This document shows positions 1 through 11,540 of a stretch of DNA of 64,000 bases, piece by piece. A program made the position numbers and the translations under genes. The number at the start of each line of letters is the position of its first letter. The first letter of the stretch is position 1. This DNA comes from Hofstenia miamia (Eukaryota; Xenacoelomorpha; Acoela). The notes under the pieces were generated by a model. It searched no databases, had not been told where the DNA came from, and saw only the letters and a list, made by a program, of their open reading frames with translations. The stretch covers positions 862,464 through 926,463 of the forward strand of contig SCFE01000068.1 in NCBI GenBank assembly GCA_004352715.1. Reading direction: 5' to 3'.

Positions 1-117
1 GGCTAGGTATCTGTCCATCAGACATAAATATTTTCTCTGACACCGTAAAGAAATACATGTGGGGAGCTACAGTGGAAACCAAGCTTGCAGTGTTCCATTC
101 AGAGAACACCCTGATGA

Positions 118-1515
118 GTATTAGAGATTCATAGAGCAACTGCCCGGTTCCACTCACCAATTTCTAGACAGAATCCAAGGCATGACCTCCCTGCGAGAAC
201 TGAATCCTTTTTCAGATTGCATCAAATCAGATACCCAGAATGTGGTTATGGACAATTCATTGAATCAGCTTGGCACGCCAACAAGGAGGGGAAAATCATT
301 CCCATCACTATCTTTTATCAAATAATGCAGACGCCCGAACAATTCTATAAGGAGGAAGAATTACTGGCATCATCAGCAGTACAACTTTCACCCCAGATCC
401 GCGAATTAATTGAAAGCGTGAACTTGGAAAAATACGGCAAACAAGTATTATCCCCCAAGCCAATGCCTAAGTGGTCAGTAACCAAAGGTGAATGGATACT
501 TATGATCAAACATGACCCTAGTGAATTTCTAGAAGATCTCACCATCCAACAGAGAATCTTAGTCAATTGTTGTGACAAAGATGTTCTTTCACTAATGAAA
601 TGGTGTCTAACCAAAATGTTCACTAAGGAGGAGCTGGTCATTGTGCAATCCCCAGGGCGACATGTAGCCCTGGATGTGGAATGTACCACTGCCCACGTAC
701 GCATTTCCAGCAAACAGATAGAGAACCTGTGGCAGAAAGGATTAAGAGGAAAATTTTGGGAATCGATGAAAGAGGCAAGAATAAATTACCCAGTCACAAT
801 TGGAACCACCAGCTTGGAAGTCACCACAAGATTCAGTGAGCTCGAGAAGAAAATAAAAACATCGAATCACTTGTGCATACCGCCACCCACGATAGAAACA
901 CCCCTTATACAACCTAAGTGGAAGGTTTGGAAACCAAAAAAGAAGGTAGTGGCTCATCTATCTGACAAAATCAATTTCGTGAACAATAAGCAAGAAGTGA
1001 TTAGAGCAAGCAGAACAGGGGAATTCAAAGTGGTACGAGAAAAACTGATAGCTGGAGGAAATCCTGAGCATGTCTTTATCAACGGGAAACTAAATATCAT
1101 GGACATCTTTACGCATGGCTTACTGGTACACATACAATTACAGAAAATACACGAAAAAATCTACCTGGATACAGAGATCAGTGCTGATGACGCCCACACT
1201 TCCGATACAGATGCCATGATGACATTGATGATCACCCTCAAGGGCCTTTGGCTTTATGAAAAGTTTTACGACACCTTCACAAGACGTTTGAATAATCTGA
1301 GACAAAATTGCCCCGTCAGCGCCAAAATGCCAAAAATTATGTTCCTACAACTCAAGGATGAAGTGGTCATACAAAGAGAGGTGTTGATGCAAATAACAAG
1401 AGAGCCACAATATGCTGAGGTCCAAACGTGGGAAGGTGAATTGGTGGTAAAGATGATTACAGCTACCCAAAACATTGTGTCTGGGCCTGCCCTCCAGTTG
1501 TTGTCCAAATATTAA
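118..1515 (+). CDS. Unrecognised long ORF directly upstream of a putative LTR (5' end uncertain)
   Basis: The frame is open from about 118 to the TAA at 1513-1515, over 430 codons, far longer than expected by chance in AT-rich DNA. The first in-frame ATG is only near 325, so the natural start is upstream, in another frame, or in a lost exon. Two other frames over positions 3-328 also read as plausible protein, which suggests a frameshift or an overlapping ORF near 130. I recognise no domain. A stretch about 260-300 residues into the ORF (RASRTGEFKVVREKLIAGG) weakly resembles one ankyrin repeat. There is no signal peptide or membrane segment. The stop lies five bases before a purine-rich tract and a TG...CA segment, so the ORF is probably the last gene of an LTR retroelement. 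A captured host ORF is the alternative. Base composition is less AT-rich than the flanks. Confidence 0.45.
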   Translation, partial: VLEIHRATARFHSPISRQNPRHDLPARTESFFRLHQIRYPECGYGQFIESAWHANKEGKIIPITIFYQIMQTPEQFYKEEELLASSAVQLSPQIRELIESVNLEKYGKQVLSPKPMPKWSVTKGEWILMIKHDPSEFLEDLTIQQRILVNCCDKDVLSLMKWCLTKMFTKEELVIVQSPGRHVALDVECTTAHVRISSKQIENLWQKGLRGKFWESMKEARINYPVTIGTTSLEVTTRFSELEKKIKTSNHLCIPPPTIETPLIQPKWKVWKPKKKVVAHLSDKINFVNNKQEVIRASRTGEFKVVREKLIAGGNPEHVFINGKLNIMDIFTHGLLVHIQLQKIHEKIYLDTEISADDAHTSDTDAMMTLMITLKGLWLYEKFYDTFTRRLNNLRQNCPVSAKMPKIMFLQLKDEVVIQREVLMQITREPQYAEVQTWEGELVVKMITATQNIVSGPALQLLSKY

Positions 1516-1520
1516 TTTCA

Positions 1521-1530
1521 GCAAGGGGGG
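1521..1530 (+). other. Putative polypurine tract
   Basis: GCAAGGGGGG sits between the ORF stop and a segment starting TGTAGAGTC. This is the expected place and composition of a plus-strand primer for LTR retroelement reverse transcription. The inference rests on position only. Confidence 0.4.
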
Positions 1531-1532
1531 CG

Positions 1533-1908
1533 TGTAGAGTCACTTGGGGACTTTTGAGCTATTTTTCTTATTATTTAGTTATTATATTTTGTATTTTACA
1601 TCAGCATGACGTCACTTTAATTATTTCGACCTTTAGTTGCTATCATTAGTTTGCTTTCCCTTTGGTGGTGCTTATTATTTCATTGCTCAAATTGAATTTA
1701 AGAGGGAATGAATGATTAAGCATGATTGAACTATGTTGACAACTCTTTTTGTAAACAAAGGCAGGTAATAAATGCAATTTTTGTATAAAACTGAGAAACT
1801 TGTAGAGAACAGTTAATAGATTTTATCTACCCTCAACTGCTGTTTTACTGTTGTATTTTTCTTTTTCTATTATATTGATATGAAAATTATTGCTTAAGTT
1901 CGGCAACA
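1533..1908 (+). mobile_element. Putative LTR (probably the 3' LTR)
   Basis: A segment of about 376 bp begins TGTAGAGTCACTTGGGG just after the purine tract and can end at CGGCAACA, giving TG...CA termini. It carries an AATAAA at 1767-1772 in the sense orientation, as expected of an LTR. No second copy lies in the window, so the right boundary is an estimate. The internal region and the 5' LTR would lie left of position 1. Confidence 0.42.
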
Positions 1909-3189
1909 ATTTGGGAGTGCTTTCTCAAGCACAGGGCAACACATAGCTCCTGGAGGGGTTTTGACTATACAGCCCAAATTGTGGACTCATTAGGTTATGT
2001 ATATGGTTAGGTATAGGGAAATAATAAACCTCTCATTCAAAGTTCAACATGTGCATGCACTTATGCAACTTAACACTGTGATGATACCATGCTGTTGGCT
2101 AGCACGAATGTCTGGTAATTACAGACTATTTAATAGTGAGATGAGAGATGCCAATGAAAATGAGATCCTTTATTTTTCGATGTGAGATAGAAATTAAAAG
2201 TGAGACAAATAGGGTAGCACCAGTCACTAGGTTAAGCACTATACTTCACTCTGGAGATTTTGCTTTGGCTGGAAGCCATATGAATTGGTCATCTTGGATC
2301 TTACCTAAAGTAGTTGATTACTTGGATGAATTACCAATTTTATATCTATAAGTTTATAAGTTCTTTGTTATTCTATTTTCCGAAACATGGCTGTTTTGTA
2401 TAAATGCTATTCAAACCTTCTGCAGAGTCAATTAGTTTTCTAGTTAAATTACCCTACCAGCCCACAATTCTACAATACACATATCTTTTATGTTTCTTGC
2501 TTACTGCTCCAACTACTACTGTGAGATCCCATACCATCAACATTTTGTGCTTAATTCATCCGAAGTGGATATCCTTGACAGTACCTGTTTCAATTAGCTA
2601 ATGTATTAGTAATGCAAATGCTCTAATCAAATACTATGCAATTGTACATCATTAAATATGTATATATCTAATCTGTGTTCTCTTTACACAAATGACTGAC
2701 TGTTTAGACTTATGTGTCCTTTTCATGAAATGATTGCTGACTTTCACAGCATCTTGCAAAAGCAGTGCAGGTTACAATAAATTACATTTGCTAAGTGTAC
2801 AAGTTTGTAGTAAATATGACATTGTGTACTTGGTTTAATTGACTTATTACATTACTGATAATACATTAGCATAATTTTCACCAAGAAAATATGGGATGCA
2901 TCACATGAAGTGCAATATTAGTACATTTGTATTTAACTAGACATGTAATTAAAAGTTTCAGTATAAAACACACTATCCACTTTAACTGGTGAAATCACCA
3001 CCACCATTGCTGCTAAGAAATTTAGCTAATTACAAACATTTAGACAATCCTGCACAATAATGTATTAATAAAAAGAGAACCAAACTCTGTTAAGAATTTA
3101 TTGATACTGAGCATATTTTGATATAGTTTCTCTCAATAATTTTTACTAAAATCACTTACAAGTCTTAAATATTGCTTTTTTGGTTTAAC
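1909..3189. other. No recognisable gene
   Basis: AT-rich sequence with only short ORFs (under 70 codons) that show no family features. It may include 5'-truncated parts of the LINE that follows. Confidence 0.5.
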
Positions 3190-3342
3190 AGACAATCATT
3201 GTAATTTCAAATTAATTTTTTGGCTCACTTCACTCAAAAATTGGTTTGAACTAAGAAAATCAAAAAGTGTAAGTTATCTGCTCTTATTAGCATCAGTTAT
3301 TGCCCTAAAAAGCAATTCTGCAAAGAGTTCATTAAATACAAA

Positions 3343-3843
3343 GTGCAAGAAGTTCAAAACTCTTTTTCTCTCAACAAAGAGATTTTGCTGCTGGGGGACT
3401 ACAATACTAACTATCTTGCCAAAAGTGAGACAAAGTACATAAACTTTATCTGTGAAGAATGTCAACTTGATGTAATAAATAAAGATGTTCCAACAAGAGG
3501 AAACAACTTAATTGATTACTTTTTAGCAAATACTGAATCCATGGTTTTCAGAAATTACATCTTTAATTCACTCTCTAACCATAACTTATGTTTATTTGTT
3601 AGCAATGAAATTCTCCACAACAACATGAGGAAGAGAATTTACACTCACAGTTTTGCAAAATTTGATGAAAAAACTTTTAGAAACTCCCTTGAAATTGTGC
3701 TATGGGATTATGTATATACACTGCAAGATCCAGGAGACATGATTGAATTTATTATGAAAAAATTAATTATTTGCTTAAATAATAATGCACTATTTCCATA
3801 TAGATATGTAAAAGTCAATGCCCACAAAAAAAATAAACAGTAA
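3343..3843 (+). pseudogene. LINE endonuclease domain fragment
   Basis: This is the C-terminal half of an exonuclease-endonuclease-phosphatase fold that nicks target DNA for LINE insertion. The ORF contains LLLGDYNTNYL, matching the family GDxN motif, then TRGNNLIDYFLAN, matching the T-x-x-x-x-x-ID-Y/F motif. It also has SLSNHNLCLF where a functional enzyme has SDH; the Asp is replaced by Asn, which should abolish catalysis. The segment after about residue 110 matches the linker before reverse transcriptase only loosely. The N-terminal half is lost or frameshifted. Confidence 0.7.
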
Positions 3844-4370
3844 AGAAATAAATGTATTAGAAGTTGAAAAAACTAAATATGGAATTCACTTTCTAGGAAT
3901 CATACTCAAATTAACATTGCTGCATACAATGAAGTAAAATCAAAACTATCTAAGATAAAAACTAAGATAAGAGAACAACAAGACAAACACTTCTTTGAAA
4001 ACCTCATTCAAGTCTGAAGTAAATGGCAGTTTATTAATAGGTTTTTAAATAAAGTAAAACCCTTGATTTCACTATTCAAGAAATTAAGGTTAATAATAAA
4101 AGCATCACTAATGAAAATCTAATTGCTGAAGCAATGAACATAGCATTTAAAAAGTTAGGAGCATTTACAGGTAAGAAAAAACCATTTATTAATAAGACTA
4201 GGCCATTGCAGAACGTCATCAACTTCAGCTACATTTGCATGCAAGAGCTCATCAGAGTTGTAAGCAAACTTGATTTGAGTATTTCAAGAGGAAGTTGCAA
4301 TGTGCCAGTATTCATCATAAAAATACATAAAGAATTTCACAGAACAGCTTCTGCTTGCTTTTAATAATGC

Positions 4371-5072
4371 AATTATAGGCCCATCTCTGTCAAAAATCCT
4401 GTATTTGAGAGGCTCCTATGCAAACAAATAAATTCATACCTTAAGGAAAATAATGTACTATGCTCAAATCAGTTTGGTTTTAGACAAGGGCTAGGCACTA
4501 TTGATGCTTTACTAGAATTTACAGAAAATACATGTTATTTCCTCAATAATAACATATGTAGCAGTGTTGCATTGCTTGACCTTAGCAAGCTGTTTGATAG
4601 TATTGATAACAAAATTCTAGATGTAAAATTAGAAAATTACAGATTTAGTGCTCCATCAAGAATGCTTTTGAACAGCTTTGTTAACAATAGACAGCAATGT
4701 GTGTGGATTGATAATGTATATAGTGAATACTTAGCAACTAATAAATGGGCTCCAAAGGGTAAAGTGCTTGGTCCTCTTCTTTTCAATTTGTACATAAATG
4801 ATTTGTCAACATATGTTGTTGATGAAGATCTAATTCAATATGCAGACAACATTTGCACTATAAATAGACATGTGAGTCCAATAATAGCCACAAGAAATTT
4901 GCAGAACACTTTAATCAAAATCTGTATTTACTTTAACCAAAACATGCTAACAATGAATACACAAAAACCTCAGTTCATCATCTTTGCCCCAAGTGGATCA
5001 GAAGCAATGGCTAAAGAAATAAGTCTAAGAGTTTCTGACAGTATATCTCAATACAAAACAGCAAATCAGTAG
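4371..5072 (+). pseudogene. LINE reverse transcriptase fragment
   Basis: An open frame of about 230 codons encodes reverse transcriptase motifs in order: NYRPIS at the start, SNQFGFRQGLGTIDAL, then ALLDLSKLFDSID (motif A), KGKVLGPLLFNLYINDL (motif B) and IQYADN (motif C). The catalytic YADD box reads YADN, so the second metal-binding Asp is lost. In motif A the usual FD is shifted to LFDSID. It sits downstream of the endonuclease remnant of the same element. The family is jockey/CR1-like; clade assignment would need a tree. Confidence 0.8.
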
Positions 5073-5815
5073 AGTACTTAGGGGTGGAAATAGATAAACA
5101 CTTCTGTTATAATGACTTCATAAACAGCAAGGTTTGTAAGATGGCATTTGGTACACAGTATCTAAAACAACTAAAATGGTTTAAGCAGAGTAAAGATTTA
5201 ATAGGTGCATTTATCAATATACATATGTTTGCATTCTTTTAAGCTGCTGATCATGAGCATGTAAATAGATTGTTTAAATGGCAAATCTGTGTCATGTTTT
5301 TTTGAGTAAAGATCATGTTAGTAAAAAACTGCAAACATTATCTATTGCTTTGTCCATTTACTATAGCCAAGTACAACAGCTTAGTACACATGTTTAAGCA
5401 GTTGAAAACAAGTAGTAGCAACCAAGAAATATGTAAAATATAATCAACATGCTAACATGTACATAAACAATATACATCCAAGAAACAAATACTGGGAAAA
5501 TTCGTTTACAACCACGTTTTGCAAACTGTGGATTGATTTACCTATCAGTGTAAGGAAAGGCAGCAATATAAATGAATTTAAAAACTGTTAAAACACAATG
5601 TATTAGCAGAACAAAATAATTACAGAATGCTTAATATGTTAAAACTGTAGTGAAGCTTCTTATTTTTAATCCATTTTAATTGTAAATATCTGTGTGCATT
5701 TTAATTTAATTATTGTAGCTTAGTTTGTAGTATATGTATATCTAAGTTCTCAGTATATTTTTGTAAATACGTATATATCTTATTTGTACATATGCAATGA
5801 GCAAACAAATAAAGC

Positions 5816-6129
5816 TATTGAAGATTTTAACTTTCAGCATAATACTTTTTTGCCATAATATTTTTGACCTGTTTATCAAGAAAAGTGATTGTAAATTTAC
5901 TTTCCATTTTCCTCTTTTGATAAAAAGTGAGGCTGACAGGAATGCATTCTTTCACACTACTGTCATCTATAGACTTTATATACATGCACACCTTATCTTT
6001 CTCCTTGCATTCTACATTACTTTCCTTTGTTTCTGCTACTAGTTTAAATCACTGTTCACAATTTTATTTTCATTATCTACCCCTACTATGTTGTTTTGTA
6101 TGCTTATACCAATTGGCTTGCTTCAAGTA
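5816..6129. other. No recognisable gene
   Basis: Short AT-rich spacer between two LINE remnants of opposite orientation. Nothing in it could be assigned. Confidence 0.4.
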
Positions 6130-6690
6130 CATGTTGAGTTCTCAAATTCCAATGCACAATAGTTCCTGCCTTACCTTATATTCATTCTGTCTTAGAGCAT
6201 TCCTTAGAATTGTAGCTGTTGCTAATAGTGCTGCCTTCTGCAATATCCCTTCCCCACTTCAGCAATCCTAATTGGTCCAAGTATCCCATATGCTTCTTTC
6301 TTACTACTCTTAGTGCTTCAACAATAAGTGGGATTACCTCAACATGCCTAAAATTTATAAAATCTCTTTGTTTCCTCTGACAACTTCCAGTACATATGTA
6401 CTTAATCTTTCTCCAAGGTTCCTAGATGCTTGTCCTTTTGTAGTGCTATGTCTATCACTATCCCCATCATTTCCTCTTATTTACCACTGCTATGTCTGGC
6501 CTAATTGCTTCTATCCCTTGCTACTTCTTATGCTGAAGTCCACCAACATTTTGAAATTATTCTCTATGATGCCTAATGATTTTTGTTCATACTGCTTATC
6601 TTCTGCTTCTAGTTCACAATGCTTACCTAAGCTCCAACATTCAATTCTGGATTGTTTCTGCTCCTCTGAGATCAACCTGTTCCTCAGTTC
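6130..6690 (-). mobile_element. Antisense LINE reverse transcriptase C-terminal remnant
   Basis: Read on the minus strand, the segment gives RPDIAVVNK near 6500 and ILQKAALLATATILRNALR near 6200-6260. Both are characteristic of the C-terminal tail of a LINE lineage whose proteins end with a K[ST]ALLGTARILRK-like motif. Stops and frame changes are frequent. The cysteine- and serine-rich plus-strand ORFs here are shadows of this remnant. The same tail motif recurs near 34640 on the plus strand. Confidence 0.65.
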
Positions 6691-7710
6691 TGAGTAAAGC
6701 CCATGCTACACAAATGACTTTTGTCACCTATTTTTGTTGGACAATGAAAATCATTCATGTAGCATCCCTCCTCAGGAGTAAAATCAGGAGAAGCTATCTA
6801 GACTAAAGTTGTTCATTTGGAACAACAAAAATTGGTGACAAAAGTTGTCTGTTCAGACCAAAAAAATTAGACAATAAAAATTGTTTGTGTAGCACTCTTT
6901 TCACCAACTTTAGTCATTAACTAATTAAATGTCAAAAGTTGTTCTTGTAGCAGGTGCTCTGACCAACATTTTTGTTGGAGAAATAATTTTCCAACTTTCT
7001 AGTAATTAATTATCTCCTTGAAATATAAATAAATAATTTTAGTCTATAATTTCAATTGTTTCAACTGTAAAATTTAAAATTAGCTATTTTATAGAATAAT
7101 AACCACCATTGGCAAAGTTTTTCTGTTAGAGTAAACATATCATTAGGTGAACATTTCTTTCTTATACTTGCACATTGGCATTAAAGTAAAATAATTAACT
7201 CATCAAAAAGAATCCTCTGTAGTAAACAAAAATAATTGAACTTTGTGAGTAATAAAATAATGATCCATTTTGATTTTGAAGTCCATCACAGCATAGCTTT
7301 GCAAACTCAAGTATTTGTTAAACTGTGCAGGTAATTGATGCTTGCTTTAATTTCAAAGTAAACAGCATGAATTGTAAATTTTTCATTATTACACAGTTAT
7401 AATCCACTCTCCAATGAAAATACGCATTGACACAGTTTATGTACCATTCTGTAGGCTGTGATAGCTCTATGATATCATATTTTTAATAATTTGATTTCAT
7501 TAATTTAGTTTTTAGAGAAATAAATATATGCAATCAGCATAAGGAAGTTATTATTTAAAATTTTCTTCCACTAAAATTAAAGTATAAACCATTTCATTTT
7601 ACTACTAAATTATAACATAGTTTGAGAATATGTATTTTATACATTTTGGAAGTATTGAATTACAAATAGTTTCACGTCCCTTACTATTATTATTGCTGTA
7701 GTCAATGTAG

Positions 7711-7849
7711 CCACCACCAGTGGTCCACAGGTGGGGAATGAGTAGCATGGGCAGCCACTCATAACCACCAGTGGACCACTGGTGGAGAAGCACTGGCAGG
7801 AGTGGCAATTACAGCCACTCATAACCACCAGTGGACCACTAGTGATATC
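7711..7849. repeat. Left inner palindrome-rich inverted repeat
   Basis: Three units of CCACCAGTGGWCCAC lie within 140 bp. Two of them sit in a direct repeat of 60-bp period (from 7752 and from 7812, sharing CAGCCACTCATAACCACCAG). The block ends AGTGATATC, the inverse of the start of the right block. Each unit is itself a palindrome and can form a hairpin. Confidence 0.75.
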
Positions 7850-8748
7850 TGATTAACTTTTAATCATAAATAATATATGAGCTAATGCTTGCAAGTAAAA
7901 TATTATTCATTATTATGCTTCTTAGATCTCATAAACATATAAAATTCATTGTGAAGAGCTTTTTTGCAATTTTCTGTTTGCAAAAATAATAAGATATGTG
8001 TGCGGAATGAAATTTCAAAATAATTTATTCAACATTAATCACGGACCTTGAAATTGGTGTCTACATGAGTAATTACAAATTGGACAAAAGTTGTTTTTAA
8101 TTAGTGGAAAAAAATAATGTTTATAAATTGCAATTTCTTCTGAAAATTATAATTTAAAATGGGCATCTTTGTTTGCTTGTTGGTATTGCTTATAATAATA
8201 AATTCTTTATATTTTCAATTGCCAAATTAAAATCAATTTAAATGGTAAACTTGCTAGCATTGCCGTCAACCTCCTATAACAGCTACAATGCATCTTTGTT
8301 GTTGTCTATTGGTATATATTGATTTCCTACATAAATAAATATTGAATTCTGCTTTCACAATGTTACAATAATAGATATTAACTTGTAATGAATGAAGAAC
8401 TTTAACAGTAAACATTATATACTGTATAATTTTTGTGAAGCACAATATGAATTTCAACAGCAAAGCAATAATGTTGTTACTACTGGCTATCAGATCTAGA
8501 ACTCCAACTTGTCAGCCTGCACAATCAGTAAATTGTTTCAAATCGAAAGTCCTCACTATTGTTAGTTAGTAAAATGAGTGCTATAATTATGCAATTTGCC
8601 ACTCAATTCAAAGCCATTTTTGCAATCACTTATTTAGGAATGTAAACAAGCACAGTTTAATAATATTGAAAAAATACTAATACAGTTATTGAAACAAGAC
8701 TGTTTCCAAGCATTAACTCATATATTATTTATGATTAAAATTAAAGCT

Positions 8749-8851
8749 GATATCACTAGTGGTCCGCCAATCGTCCACTGGTGGCTACGATTGGCTGCAA
8801 TTGCTACTACTGCCACTACTTCTCCACCAGTGGACCACTGGTGTTGGCTAC
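8749..8851. repeat. Right inner palindrome-rich inverted repeat
   Basis: The block begins GATATCACTAGTGGTCC, inverse to the end of the left block, and ends with CCACCAGTGGACCACTGGTG. It holds two palindromic units and is shorter than its partner. Confidence 0.72.
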
Positions 8852-9207
8852 ATGGGAAATATTTCATAAACTTACATATTTCTGCATATTCGGATATTCT
8901 TGTAATTCTTTCTTAAATATTTTACAATGAAATAACTGAAATATAATAATTGTTGTAACACTATGCTAAACGAACAAACTTTTATCACTAATTTTTGTTG
9001 CCAACTAAAATCGTTTGGGTAGCATTCCCTTCTAACTTTGTTGAAAACTAATTAAATGACTAAAATTGTTTGTGTAGCTTACCAAATCAACAACAAGAGT
9101 TGGCGACAAAAGTTGTTTGTTCAGATGGCAGAAATTGGTGACAAAATTTGGCGATAAAAGTTGTTCATTCAAACGACAAAAGTCGGCGACAAAAGTTGTT
9201 CATGTAG

Positions 9208-9924
9208 AATGTGCTTAACATGTCAGCCTGCTGGAAATTAATACATGTATAATTATTTCATTTATAATACATTAATCCCGCTTTACTGGCCCTCCTTAGA
9301 AATTAATATACTTGCTATCAGAGAAAAACCTAATAGATTCTAGTTCTGCACTAATGTATTTTTAGAATTGCCAGCAAAATATCAAAAATATCAGTGATTT
9401 ACAAAATACTGCGTTAGTTTCTTGAAGAGACCTTCTGAAATCTTTCAAAATAGAAAGACCATCTTCAGGATCAGCAACCCAAAAATTATTTGGATGCATT
9501 AGCACTAACTTCACAGTAGACTGTGCAATGAAAAATATTTTTTTTAGAAAGGAACAGACCTTCACTATCTACATTCATACAACTGAACCATACTGAAATG
9601 GCTCACTTCATATTCCATTTTTCAAGTTAATATTTCATAATATATTATTTAAAGTATCCAGGTTATTAGCTAAATTAATTTTATATTGATCAAGATATAA
9701 ATATTTAGAACATAATTGTTGAAGATTGAATTGATAATTACTATTAAAAAAACACTCTATTAGTAAAAATTATCTTATGAATTAATAAACACAAACATTC
9801 CATGATATTCTAAGTGTCCTTGTTGTATTATTGTAAAACCATATGCTTCCAATAGACAACCTTTACAAAACATTCACAAATATTTGTGGATATACCATTT
9901 CATTTCATAAGTTCTATACACACA
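9208..9924. other. No recognisable gene; 3' flank of lipase copy B
   Basis: AT-rich DNA with no coding signal. It should include the 3' untranslated region of the minus-strand lipase, but no AATAAA was found close to its stop. Confidence 0.4.
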
Positions 9925-10408
9925 CTATTCTAACTGCAATGATTTGTCAAAAAAGTCATCTTTCTGTTTATCTGATTCTTTCTTTAATTCATTTACATGG
10001 TGTATAATCCAACTAATTGCATCATTTGTGACACGTCCTCTAATATTGTATTTTTCAAACATTAGCCAATGACGTGCATTTCCATACTCAATGAAAGTTT
10101 TATCTTCGGCCTTCATGCCTTGAAAGACTTGTCGAGCTGTACCTAAGTCACACAGTCTGTCTGAATCTCCAAACATGATTAAGGTGGGTTGTGTATGCTT
10201 CTTACTCCACGTGGTGATATTTTTCTGTGCACAGACAATATTATTCAAATGAGTGATTTTGGAATATCCTTTAAAGTAATTTGGATGACTTTTCAGATAT
10301 TGTATGATTGATTCATCACTCGTAAGGATTTTGTATGGGGGACCTATTGGCCATGAGGTGAGTGACGGCAGAATACTTGTAATTAGGCTTACTGTGAAAT
10401 GAATCAGT
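9925..10408 (-). CDS. Lipase copy B, coding exon 3
   Basis: Encodes residues 155-314 with the catalytic Asp (GDSDRLCD) and His (NARHW). The acceptor is ATATTTAG|ACTGATTC. The C-terminal tail after the last conserved helix is charged and is two residues longer than in copy A. Confidence 0.88.
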
Positions 10409-11476
10409 CTAAATATATTGACTATATGTATATGCATGCAATAAATACATATGGTAACAATTAAACTATATTAATTAAAATCAGAATTACATATGGGTTT
10501 ATTTAGGAAAATTGCAGTTTGTCACTTTTCTAAACACAAAAAGATACAATATCTAATTTTCATTAAATTTTGCCATATCTTTCATAGAATTATTTGTAAT
10601 TTAAAACAAGTCCTCCATGATTTACAAAATTGAGATTGTCGATTGCATTCAACAGGGGTAGGTATGAAACTAAGTTGCAATAGAACAACAATTTCAAAAA
10701 AATTAAAATTTTAATTTGATTAAAAAAAATTAGGTCAACCCAATTTTGAATAATATAGCCGCATTTTCTGAACTAACCAATTGAAAATTATGACTTTACT
10801 TCTAATTAAAGAAAAAACCGTCAATAGAGGTTGAGAAAATGAATTATATGAAACATTACTATAATTAAAGTGAAAAACCACGTATTTTGACAAGTTTTCA
10901 AACAGAAAATTTCTGTCTTTATAAAACAGTTTAATTAAGAGTGCAAAATTTCTCGCAAAAAAACCATGTTGGGTTGTGGTTGATTGGATTTGGCAAAACC
11001 TGCAGGACAACTGATTTTGTGCGGGTAGGGATGCTTAAAATGTCTCACTCAAGAATTCGTCCTCTTATGTAGTCTTGAAAAACACATCCGTATTCTTTAA
11101 AGTCAAAGTATCATTTTAAGTCCTATGACATAATATTTTCTACATTCTACTTTTTCCATTTCAGTAGGCCTAATAGCTAAGCAAACCCGGTCATACAAAA
11201 CAACAACAACTACATTGCATGGTTGAAGTAAAAGCCTTCAATTTGAATATAATGTCTAAGAAAGACAAATTTTGACTTTATTCAGCAAACGCTAACAGTT
11301 TGAATATATATATANNNNNNNNNNNNNNNNNNNNNNNNNNNNNNNNNNNNNNNNNNNNNNNNNNNNNNNNNNNNNNNNNNNNNNNNNNNNNNNNNNNNNN
11401 NNNNNNNNNNNNNNNNNNNNNNNNNNNNNNNNNNNNNNNNNNNNNNNNNNNNNNNNNNNNNNNNNNNNNNNNAATA

Positions 11477-11540
<64 letters not shown>

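Larger units (their letters stand above)
3190..5815 (+). mobile_element. Decayed APE-type non-LTR retrotransposon (LINE)
   Basis: One plus-strand element shows endonuclease remnants, then reverse transcriptase, then a degenerate C-terminal part (VEYLGVEIDKH near 5080), in the usual order for jockey/CR1-like LINEs. It ends in an A-rich stretch with AATAAA near 5807. Several stops and frame changes separate the domains, so it is inactive. The left limit is approximate; coherent endonuclease-like reading begins near 3300. Confidence 0.75.
6706..9207. mobile_element. Foldback-like composite element with nested inverted repeats
   Basis: The left end reads CTACACAAATGACTTTTGTC and the right end reads as its inverse (GACAAAAGTTGTTCATGTAG). 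Each arm (about 6706-6990 and 8965-9207) holds several further copies of a GGCGACAAAAGTTGTT-like motif. Inside lie two inverted blocks rich in CCAGTGGACCACTGG palindromes, around a core of about 900 bp with no ORF of note. No target duplication was identified. The element is non-coding; the mobilising enzyme is unknown. Confidence 0.6.

Noticed and set aside
345-1508. Minus-strand ORFs at 345-713, 742-957 and 1266-1508
   Set aside because: They are antisense shadows of the long plus-strand ORF and have no family features.
1909-1935. Primer-binding-site-like TTTGGGAGTGC after the putative LTR
   Set aside because: It starts with TGG like many primer-binding sites, but the following bases match no tRNA 3' end that I can recall. 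The ORF and purine tract lie on the other side, so a 3' LTR followed by host DNA is simpler.
5927-6806. Plus-strand ORFs rich in Ser, Cys and Phe
   Set aside because: Their reverse complement encodes LINE tail motifs, so they are antisense readings of a transposon.
7711-7849. CRISPR-like array of repeated 20-mers
   Set aside because: The repeats are palindromic, few and irregularly spaced, and the genome is eukaryotic. They belong to a transposon.
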